DNA from: Phalacrocorax aristotelis
Lineage: Eukaryota; Chordata; Aves; Suliformes; Phalacrocoracidae
Direction: 5' to 3'
NCBI RefSeq assembly: GCF_949628215.1
Contig: NC_134282.1
Span: 8,331,223-8,395,222 of the forward strand
Length of the DNA stretch: 64,000 bases
Made by a program: the position numbers and the translations under genes. Each line of letters begins with the position of its first letter. Within the stretch, counting starts at the first letter, position 1. Below the pieces are notes generated by a model, which saw only the letters and a list, made by a program, of their open reading frames with translations, had not been told where the DNA came from and searched no databases. Shown piece by piece: positions 25,701 through 37,700 of the stretch.

Positions 25701-28700
25701 AGTCTGCATTTACCCAGGTCAGAGTCATGCATCTTTATGGCTAAGTGATACCAGCTAACACAGGCACATGCTGAGTTACCTGAAAAGTATCTTCTTAAGT
25801 ACTTCAGATAGAACATTTTAAGACACTGCTCATTTTACTCTGTGGTTCCGTATTTAACTACTAACCTGCAAGAAATTACAAAAGCTGCAAAGGAAAGTAA
25901 CTCTGTCAGAAAAAGGTTGATTCACAGGGTTCCTACCTTGTTGGAAGGCTTCATAGCTACTGAAATGACAGGATCAGGGATGTGAATCGATTCCTGCAAT
26001 GGCCACCAAGGAAGAGATCGTACAATCAATTTACACTGCACCTGGTGATGTTATCTCTCCAGAACAGTTTGGTCACAAGAACTCTGGGTTACAAACTTAC
26101 TTATCTAGCTCCTACCTAATGTCATGGCGTAACAGAATTACGTACCTCTCCTGAGGATTACTACAAGGCTATAACGTAACACATGCCATACCACAGCATT
26201 CCCAACACAGGTTCCTAGATGCAAGTTGATCTCTGTTTAGATTTCACACTAGTTAGAAGACACTGCTCCTATCAGATTTTGTAAATATATATATATATAT
26301 ATAAATAAAACCGATGTATTTAAATACATAAACAAATACATAGCTTATTGTTTTGGGGTAACGACACCCACTCCTAACAACCCGGAACAGTTTGCTAACA
26401 CTGAAGTAATATATTTGATGTCAAGTATAGTAAACAGGTGTGTGTCTCTCTTGCACATACCGTACTTCTATATATTCAGGCTCCTTGAGATATAACAAAT
26501 AATCACAAAAAAATATTTGCAGTTGTATATACCTCAAAAAAATATTTAAATTGAACAAATGTTTACAGACTTTTACAACCAAGTCCTGGTAAATACCAAT
26601 GCATGAGGCATACAGATGAAAAGGTGTACTCACCATAGAAATGTCAGTACTAGTTTTATCAGTGAACGTATCCCCATTAGCACAATCAATTCCAAACAAT
26701 GCACATATGTCTCCTGCATAAACTTCATTTACATCCTTAAGAAAGAAAAGTTTACTATTTAGATAACACTGAAAGATATATTACAAACTACATGTGCTTT
26801 TAAGGAGACACATAAATACTGTGTTTAAAAGCTTCAATTTAAGCTCCTTTGAAAATTCCAGCTTTGATAAGATGCTCTGTAAATCTTCTATCTCTTTATT
26901 CAAAGCACAGAAAGGAGACATCAGCTTGGATGCTGATTTATTCTAGTTTAAGGAGGTAAAGCAAGCAACACACTATGTTTCAGGCACTCCTGAACCAGCT
27001 ATAGAGTTCAGGAATCTTAAACAGGAGCAGGTAGTATTTGCAGCAGTCTGAGAATCAATTTTTAGTTTAAGAATTGTATTCAGTCATCACATGGAAGAAA
27101 AATTTTTGCATATTTTGCCAATCCTATTTCCCCTCTCCCAGAAGTATGGAATACAGGGATAATACCACATATATAGCTTTCTTTAGCTATCACCTCACAG
27201 CCATTTTATAATGCTTCTTGGGCAAAGATTCTTCCACTTCAGTGGAAACAACACACAGAGATCACTGCAGTAGTTTGTAGAGCTCTGATAAGTGCTACAG
27301 GCAAGTACGAATTAACAACAAATGCAGAAATTTGACTTATTGCATTATTCAGAGGTAGCTGAAAAGCGAGAAGCTTGTTTGGTAAGAGTGGTTCAAAAGG
27401 CAATCCGTGTGGATGGTCCCTCTCACGCTCACCTCCATGTTGTCTGAATGCATACGGACAAGTCTTTGTACACGCACTTTCTTCCCAGTCCTGGTGTTAT
27501 AGATATAATCAGATTTCTTCAGCATCCCCTGATAAACTCGAATATAGGTTAACTGCCCAAAACGGCCAGCCTGGAATCAGAATTCAGTAAAAATGAGATA
27601 TAATCATTCTGGGAGTCAAGAACACTATTATTCAAAGCATGATCTGCACCAACTGATCCAAATGTTGCTGTTTTGAATTTATGCATTAGACATGTAAACA
27701 GAGCTTTTTTTTTTAACGTAGTCTCAGCCTTCACTTGGCTCTGGAATGGAACTTGGCCATTTTCTGGCAATTTTCTTTATTTCACCAATTTTACCAGTCC
27801 TAAACCTTCCCATCAGAGGCATACGTTAACTAGCAATTGGGCCACTTTCCATATGAAAATCTGAACTGCTGCTCTTTAGGTAGCAAACACCTTGTTTGGT
27901 TAAAACTGAGTACTTTTCCTCTCCAACCCTCTCATGTTCCACTGTTTTCCACATCAAACAAGCAGGATTTTTCTCTGAAAGTATTTCAAATAAGCTAAGA
28001 AACTCCCCCTGGTTTAAATTAAGAAAATAATTAATAATCTGAGGTACATAACCTACTTTAAAACTTCCAAGTTTGGCGATGTTTCATACATTTGTGGGTT
28101 GTATGGTTGAAACTAGTTTTTTTAAAGCAGTTAAATTTAAATTGAATTTAAACAAATTTATTTTAAAATTTGTTCCACATAATTTTTGGTAGTACCATCT
28201 GTTTGGGCTCGCTCTGTTTTCTACTCAAATCACAATGAAGCTGGATACCTTCCTTCCTCCTTCAGGGTTAACACAATGTGAGTACAACTTTGAAGTCCCT
28301 CTGCAGAGGTCAGATACTGGTAGCATGGGAAACTTGCGAGCAACTGAATAAAGTCAGCTAGGTAATGTTCCAGGCATCCGTTCTCCAGAAATTTTCAGTT
28401 TAGCTTTGCCATATACACAGTGACCAAGTAAAAAAAGCCGTCACATGCAAAAATAGATATGCTGAAAACACAAAGCTTTAAATGTGTGCTTTTTCCCCCA
28501 AACAAAAGGCATTTCCCAGGCATCAATGACAAGCCACCAATAGCTCAGCGCAAGTAGGACTTGCGTACACCAACAATTCTTGCAGGAAATGCCCTGCCTC
28601 TCTACTGGTTTTGCTGCATGAGGAAGGAAAACATTAACAACTTACCTCCAGTTTAAAAGCAAGGCCTATAAAAGGCTGGGAATTGTCTCGAGCAGAGTTC

Positions 28701-31700
28701 AGTAGGAACTTGGTTTTACCTTCAGAATCCCTTAAAAACAGGGGTGGAAAGGGAGTCTATGTTATGAAGCAAACATGGCAGCCTCCTCTAAACACAAGCC
28801 CAACCTTAGAAAGTCCCATAGGCCTTCAGTTTCACTGGTTTATAGTAGAGACTTAAAGATGCTCACATATGTAGCTCAGACAGTATCTCAGAGAAAACTG
28901 CAGCAGATCCCAGAAAGGAGGTTGAAACTGTGACAAGTATCACTAGTCCTTCATATAATGCAACTATTTTGCCATGAAAGCAATTAATCATACTCTCAGA
29001 CACAACTCATGAGCAAGTCCAGTTTCAGAGTGAAGAAAGAGACTTTGCAGTAACTCTTCTGACAGTGCTCACGAGCCACGTGAGAAGTTTTAGTCTATCT
29101 TAGTAGGCAGGCGTTAGGGGCAGCAAGAGGCACAGCAGCAGCGAGGAGTCACAGCATCAGGTAACCCCTTGGAGAAAAAGTCATACCCTATTTGTTAGCA
29201 TCACTTCTGTTTAGCTGTGATTATATCGTCTGAACAATTGAAGCATGTCAAGGCAACGTGACAGCCACCCCTAAGCCATGACTGGAATGTTAAGGGCTAT
29301 TTATTGACTCTAATATTGTGTTTCATGCTTCTTAATCGTAAAGGCACATCTACTTCAACAAACACGTCCAAAGAATAAAATGTTGTTTATGCATCTCAGA
29401 TGCACTCTCTCCTCTACTGCAGGCATGGTTTTAAGGATTGCCATTAATTTCTAGAGAACTATCTCATCAGATAATAATTTTTCAAATTTAATATTTAGTA
29501 TGTGTTAAAAATACCAGTATAAACATCAACCTAAAATGGGAGATGGGCTTTCTTAGTTTTGGAAGTTGTGCAAAATTATGGTGGCATTATTTAATATAAA
29601 TGGTGAATGATCCTGTATTTTGTTAGTAATGTTTCCTGCTACATATTACACTGCTTTGAAACCTGATTCCAACACCATTTAATATGCTCTTGAATATACT
29701 TACCCCTTATTAAGAATACCATAGTTCTCAACCTCCGAGGGATTGGGAAGGTATTCCAGGACAGCATCCAGCAACGGCTGTACTCCTTTGTTCCTTAAAG
29801 CACTTCCCAGAAGTACTGGGGTAAAGGACTTCTTCAGTGTTGCTCTTCTGATTGCAAGCTGAAAAGTATCAGTGCATTACTCTCCTGCAACAACTTCAGG
29901 AGTCTGAAGCAGTAGCAACCAAGCAGCAGTCTAGATTCTCTCTCTCGTTTCGGTGGTCATCTCTACTCCTGAAGCAGCCGCTCCCGCAGAGTCTCCTGTA
30001 CAACCCCCTACACAAGAGCCTCCCTTAACACTTGCTCACCAGAATTCTACAGAAGTGAGAAATTTTTTTCCCTCATCTTAAATTCAACTTAAAAATGAAA
30101 ATGCCTAAGATAAATATAATAACCCCAAAATACTCAGAAAAAGTTTCTTGATTCTCTGCTGGTAAAGTCAGGATTCTTTATACCCCCTATTTAGTTATGT
30201 AGGGAAACAAAACACACTTAAATTTGTGAAAGTAAGATGAGATGCTTCAATATCTCTGGACTACGGAAAAATTCTTTTGAAAGAGGAAGTTAGTTAGGGA
30301 AGAGATATTTGGGTAAGTGTCATGCTCAATGAATCATAATTTTTTGATGAAGAATGTTGTAAAGGCACCATAGAAGAAGCTATTCACATTCACCTACAGA
30401 CAGTTGCACCAACTGTCTCGGGAATCCTTCCAGGACGTCCTAGCCATCTAAGCAAGACAAACTAACTGCATGGTAATCTCACGCTTCTTCAGTACCTTTC
30501 ACCCAAGCATCACACGATGTTGCAAAGCATAACTGAGCACCAACAGCTTCCATAACAGTGATCACAGCCATCTTCCAGGTGGACAGAAAGAAGTTATTTG
30601 CCCCCTCCCCACCCTGCAATTAATTACTGAAGCCACCATCGCCACCTGGGTCTCACCTCTCCCTGCCACTAGAGGATGCCATCTCCCTACTCTTACTGAG
30701 GCCCTCGCTCCAACCGAAATCAGCTCCTGTCATCTTTGATGTGCTAAAAGAATTGAATTCTCCTTGATAGCCGTGATAGTTAACCACATCATCTAATCTG
30801 GGAGTTATTTGGAGTACAGACGGTTAAGCTATCTTCATAATTAACAGACAGAACAGCGGTTCCTTAAATTTGTTGATGTAATGACTTCACAAATACAATA
30901 CAAGATAAAAATCCTACATCAGCATTTCTGTTCATCTAGCCCATGCCTGTTCTTATATACCAGAGCACTGGAAATACAACTGTGCTGATGCCCGGTGTTT
31001 TCATTTGGCCACATTTTCAAATGAAGCAACACGACTGCGATTTATCCTCATTAACAATTATCTGGGGGAATAAGGTAATTTTATTTTCCCATAAAGATTA
31101 TTGTCACTGAGCATCTGGTGCACATCAGTTCCTCGAGTACAGCGTTATCGATAGCAGCAGATTAGGTGATGTTTAAGCAGCTGATCTGCAGCAAACATCG
31201 TATGCTATGACTGTGGCATCCAGGAGTGATACTTAGCATCATTTCCACAAAAAGATATTTTCAGTGGAAACTTGGCTGCTGGCCACTGAAAGAAAATCCA
31301 TCTTCAGGGACATATTAGTACAAATTAACCTGCATCTGCAATACTATAACCATTAGAGCTGTAATTAATTGGCTTTCAGAAGTGGGAAGCAGAGGCATGC
31401 TGAATAGACAAATTTGTCTTGGTAACAGATTTCCCTCCCAGCAGGAGCTATCAAAAAAAGCTTCTTGCTAAAAATCTCTCGCCTCTTACAGCAACACAGT
31501 GTATTCATATTGGTACCACTCCCTCTGCCAGGTGAGGGACAGATCCTTACAGGTCTCTAAAATTGTGATTACATTTCTTCCTTTATCAAAGCAAGAAGTG
31601 CTGCTTTGTAACAGGAATAGCTCAGGCTTCATAAAATGGTATTTTATTACTGGAATAACTAAATGCCTGGTTATCAATAAGAGATCCATCTGCTTGGTAC

Positions 31701-34700
31701 CTTCAAAAAAAAACGTTTGTGCTTTTGTCTCAAGCCAAGTTGGGATACACAGATTCCTGCACAGTCTTCATCACCAGTAAACCACCCAAACAGCCAAAGC
31801 AATTTAAAAAAAAAGACAACTCCAAACCCAAGGTCTATAGCAAAGTTAAAAGCAATCAAAATTTAGGAGTCAGAAAGATTCAAATAAACCATCCTTAAGG
31901 GGACTTGCAACATACACCAGCTTTCAAGGACTGCCAGTCCTCCGTATCCCAAGAGTGGGCAACTTCCAGGAAAGCAAGCAGCACAAACCCTAACAGGGGA
32001 AGAAGGACTACTGCAGAGGCGAACAGGTATTGCTAATGGGCCAAATACTCAGAAGAGGACCTAAATATCAAAACTGCATTTAAAGTAGCAACCTCAGTGA
32101 TCACGTCTGACTCAAACGTAGCTGGCCTAGCGGGCTCCACTCAGAGAAAAAGCTCCTGCTGTTAACATTTACATCTCAATTCCGCTTGTCTTCTTCAGCT
32201 AACAACTGAAACACCCAGCTGCAGGCAAAGAAAAGCAAAAGGAGGTAGCTAGTGCCATGTCAGGCAGGCTTCAGGCCCCAGGGAGGCTCCTGGTGCAACA
32301 CCACCACTCAAAGACAAGCTGTTCTAGCTGCAAGAGCAGCTCTCTTAGAAAAAGCAGTCTGTCTGCAAGGCTTCTCCCACTGCAACATGCTTTTCAGACC
32401 TCACTTTTGTGTTTGAACACATTAAGCAACTGGTTTCCTGTAGCAGTTTCGATGTCTGACTAATTAATAGCTATTAACAGCAGGCACTAGAAGATAACTG
32501 GTCAAGTTAACTTCCAACATCAGCAAGAGGTCGTGGCAAACAGCAAGATGCATCACAAAAATCCTTGCACGGAGCGTGCATTAAGGGCAAAAACCAACCA
32601 TGTTGAGATCAGGCCTGCAAACCATAAATCCCTCAGCGTGGTTCCCTTACACGACCGCCTGTCAAGACACAAAGCCCAGCAGACTGCTGTGTGTCAACAG
32701 CTACATGTTGGTGTCTTGAGTTACACAACTACCCCGTGGGGCTGTGCAGTAAACGCACACCAGCTCAGCACTTCTCTAAGGGCAAGTGTCCTCACGTTAC
32801 CTTTATGCTCACGGCAGAGCAGAAGCAGGTCCACGTGCGGCGCGGGCTCTCTCATCCTCACACCAGGATAGCCAAGCCTTTGCACCTGTCCTGACTAAAG
32901 CTAATATCACAGTAACTCAAGAGGCATCATTAGTCAACTAGAAATCTTAAAGAAGGGGCTGCCATGCCAAGTAACAATTCACTATGGTACATGTAGATTG
33001 CCAAGTCTGACATAAAACAGTCTAAAAGAAGGAATACACATCAGTCTGCTGTCCAGCCTCCCCGGAACCACACAAGCAGATCTCATCCTGGTGTGAACAG
33101 TGGCAGGACTTGCATAAAGACCGTACAACTGCAGCTGATCTCCCCAGGCCTCCCTACCACCTTTTGTTATGCAGACGTGCTTGAAGAAACACTGATACCA
33201 AACTGTCACGACAACAAATAATTTTCAGTCTACAGCCATCTGATTTCTTCTGTGAGCACCTTTCTATGTTGGCATGTTTGCCATTTGCTATCTGAAGTGC
33301 TTAATAAAATATATCATGTATCAATTTTTTTCCCCTCTTTCAAGAAACGCAATTTTTTTTTTTGAAAGCTGTATTTTGACCTGGATTCTTTTCCCCTGGA
33401 GTCTCCAAGTCAAGTCATTCCAGTTCCCTTCTAGTGTACTGCTCTTTCCACTTCAGATGTAATCAGTGCAAATACAAAACAAGGCAGGATTTCCTAGGCA
33501 CAAAGACAACTTACAGCATCTCAGCAACTGACTTACTGCAGGACATGAAGCAAGTCACAGCCATCAAGCTGTAACATGGCAGCAACAGAATGACAAAAAC
33601 GACTAGATGTACCTTTGAGACATTTGCTGGTCCCTAAAGGGCACGTGCAAGCTCAGACTTTCCAATGCAAATCAAAAAACAAACTTGGAGTGGGATCTCA
33701 ACAGGGACTGGAGTGGGAGTCCACCTGTGGGAGGTGACACTTGTACCAGAGAATTTAAGCAAACAAAATTTCTTCAGGACTTCAGGAAATTTTTATTCGG
33801 GGGTGACGGCGGGGAGAGGGGACAGGGACATAAAAGAACAAGATAACAGTGCTACAGGAAGAAGAACCACAATGAAGTTACCTTTAACTCGGCAGCTGTA
33901 GGAACCTTTTCTTCCAAAAACAGCTCCCCAAGTTGATCATCAGAGTTAGCAACACATTCGATCAACTCCCGTCGTCTCTCTGCAGCCTCAGCTCTAAACT
34001 CAGCTGGAATTTCATCATACCGAAGAATCTGGCTAAACACACATAAATAACATAACCACTCTAAAGGAATACCACATGAATCAAACTTTCAATCACCGAT
34101 CATTGTGATGACCAGCCCGACCAAGAAAAATTCACCGTTGACATGGATATTGAAAAAAAAAATCACGTAAGAATATCAACATGTTATCTCTGATACCTTA
34201 GCAGGACGTTTCTTCCCACTCATGGTATGAGTTTGCAAGGATGCAGAATAACCTGTTCAGCAACCTCACCCACATCTTATCTTCATCCCAGTAAGCTTGT
34301 GCCAACCATGCACTATCAGTTCCCGTTATGAAGCAAGTCTCTAGTTTCTCAGGGTGACAAGCGCGGCTACCACCGCTTCACACTACTGCAGTTAGCAAAC
34401 AATTCATGCCACAGCTACCCATTGCTAATGCTGACCCCACAGAATCATTCTGCTGTAACTCGGAGAGCTCAACAGTGATACATCAGCCCTAGCACAAGCC
34501 ACATCCCTAATGTCCAAACAGCAGGCTTTTTCATATCTGAAGGGAAGCTATGAATAGTTCCTCATAGAAAGACTAGCTCCAACTAAGAAACATGCAAGTT
34601 TAAAACTTACCCAAGTTCACCATCAAAATATATAGCTTTTTCTTCAATAAGATCTATAATTCCTTTAAAGTTTCCCTCCAGCCCAATTGGAATCTGAACA

Positions 34701-37700
34701 AAAGCTGCATTGTGTTTTAACTTGGATCTGAAAAAGTGAGCAAATATAAATTAGTTCCAAAAAAAAAAAAAAAAGTAGTTTCTATATATGTGCTCCAGAT
34801 GGTCTTTGAACAACATCCCACTCCTATGAAATCACTGCCTTTTGTTCTTTGGACAATGCCAAAAATCTACCGATACTGATGCAAAACACCTCGTTGCATT
34901 TTAACCTGAGCGACTGCCGGCCCTCTATATCCCAACAGGTACAGTGAGCAACTTTCATGGGAAAGAAGGCAGCGCAAACTGGTTTCAGATTAATTACTTG
35001 ATTATGGGAGCTGCTTCTCCCTTAATGCCTATTAATGCATGTATCTCATAGATCAAATTAGGCACAGAAAGACTGCAGGTAAGGAGCAAGCAGGACTTCT
35101 GGTACCTGAACTAGAAACTGCCCAACCCTATGTGATCTCCCTGCTGTAAGCTACAGCGTGTTTGCCACCAGATCTAGGAAAAATTAAAAGGCTGTTTTCA
35201 AAGTGGCTCCAAATACAGTTCCATTAACAACATAAATATCAAAACCCCAACTCGTTCATTGCAAGCCTGGGCTGACGCTAACATTTGTTTTTCTTAAGCA
35301 AATGAAGACTTGTTATAGGTCAGATTAAGATTTAACTTCAAGCCAGGTATTATCCTCAAAACTTCAGCTACAGATCCCACAAGTGAACTCTTCAATATTC
35401 TTAGTATTAACCTGCTATGTAAATAGTTCAGAATTCTTTCACAAATAATTGTAAATTTTAAATACCTCAGTTGTTGTACTGCTCTGGTTGGACTAGAGCC
35501 CAGTCTGTCCAGTTTATTGATGAACGTTAAAAATGGCACACTGTAACGTTTCATTTGTCTGTTCACAGTTATGGTCTGGCACTGAACTCCTCCAACAGCA
35601 CAGAGAACCAGAACAGCTCCATCAAGAACTCTCAAAGATCTCTCCACTTCAATTGTGAAGTCCACGTGTCCTTAACAACAAAAACCCCATTATTCAGAGG
35701 CGATAAAAGGTAATGAGAAATTGTTTTCTCATACATGCAGAAAACAGCAGCAGCCAAAGAATCAGTCTCCAGCTATACAGATAGAGTCACACTAGCTCAA
35801 CCTGAGTGACTAATGAACACAAAGGTGGCACATGCTCTTTGTATGCATGAAGGAACACCAATCTTAATGCATTCAGAACTGTCATTACCTGGTGTGTCTA
35901 TGATGTTGATGTTGGTGTCCTTCCACATGGTGTATGTTGCTGCAGACTGAATTGTGATTCCACGCTGTCGCTCTAGCTCCATTGAATCCATGATAGCTCC
36001 AACTCCATCCTTACCTCTCACCTTGGGGGGGGGGGGGGGGAAACACCCAAATAGAAAAAATTCAGTCCAAAGGAGTTTACTAAGAATTCTGCATGTGCAG
36101 AAGTAATGCTTTATATACTGAGCATCATCTTTCATGCAGTGAAGAGAAGCAGGCATGGCAGAATCGTTTATAATTCTTGAACTACAAACAAATTTGATTT
36201 TTTTTTGCAGCTTCATCTGCAACTTGAATGTACTTGGCTCTCCTGAGGATCGTTCCTGAAAATAGTTACTGGAAATCTGCAGGAAATTATGCTTCACTGT
36301 GAATTTAACAAGATAAGAATCCTGAAGTTAAAAATTACATCCCTGTGTTCTCTGCTCTCTCAGTCACCTTTGACTGTATCAAAAGAAATATATATCTTCC
36401 ATTGTATGTTTACCACAGAGATGGTTAGGGTAGCTTAAAAAACCAAAAAGTAAGTCAGTCTTGAAATAAAATTTGAAGTATTCTGAAAGAGGGAGAACAA
36501 TGCAGTAAAGGAGGGCTTACTTTCTATTATCTCGCCCTCTACTTATTTTTAAAGGGGTACTGGGGAAACCAGGAGATTTTTAGGACTCTTTTTCCAGCTT
36601 GCCCTGAAGAGCCTCACTGGGCCTAACAAGCATAGCTCCCTCACCCCACACACCACACCGCGCGAATGAACAAGTCACAGCAGCGTTGCAAGGGCACCCA
36701 GCACGCTCAGCCCACAAAGAGCAGATCTGCTCTGGAGTCCTCTGAAAACTGACCTCATGCATTTGTGCTATCCTGCCTGTATAGAAGAGGATTCGCTCTG
36801 TTAACGTCGTCTTCCCTGAGTCGATGTGGGCTGAGATCCCAATGTTGCGGATCCTCTCATTGGGAAGGACTCCTGAAGAACAGTGTCTGCAAGAGTTCAA
36901 GAGAAACTGAAAGGCAAAGGAAGATCGCTGTTTCAGTTAGGTGCAGCAGGGTCAACTCAAAGCACTTGAAGAAACCAAGCAACCCCTCCTTGCTAAGTCT
37001 GGCTTTGCCAGTCTCGCCCTTCAAATCCCGCCATTATGTTCCCAGCCTTTCTTGCTTTGGCTCCTGTTCATTTGACGGAGTCGCTGCACATTCCCTGCAG
37101 CTGATGCGGTGCTTTCACAGAATCACAGAATGGTGGGGGTTGGAAGGGACCTCTGGAGATCACCTCATCCAACCCCCTGCATGAGCAGGCACACCCAGAG
37201 CAGGGGGCACAGGACCGCGTCCAGGCGGGGTGTGAATGTCTCCAGGGAAGGGACCCCACAGCCTCTCTGGGCAGCCTGTGACACTGCTCTGGCACCTGCA
37301 CAGGGAAGGGTTTTTTCCTCATGTTGAGGTGGAACTTCCCGTGTTCCAACCTGTGCCCATTGCTCCTTGTCCTGCTTCAGTTGTGCACCACTGAAAAGAG
37401 TCTGGCCCCATCCTCTTGACACCCGCCCTTCAGATATTTATAAGCATTGACAAGGTCCCCCCGCAGCCTTCTCTTCTCCAGGCTGAACAAACCCAGGTCT
37501 CTCAGCCTTTCCTCACAAGGGAGATGCTGCAGCCCCCTGATCACCTTGGCAGCTCTCCGCTGGGCTCTCTCCATCAGTTCCCTGTCTTTCTTGAACCGGG
37601 GAGCCCAGAACTGGACGCAGCACTCCAGGTGCGGCTTCACCAGGGCGGATTAGAGGGGGAGGAGAGCCCCCTCGCCCTGCTGCCCACACTCCTTTCAATG

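Noticed and set aside
30666-30679. Possible CTCF core CCACTAGAGGATGC in GFM1 intron 6
   Set aside because: It breaks the GGC part of the core consensus, so it is too weak to call.
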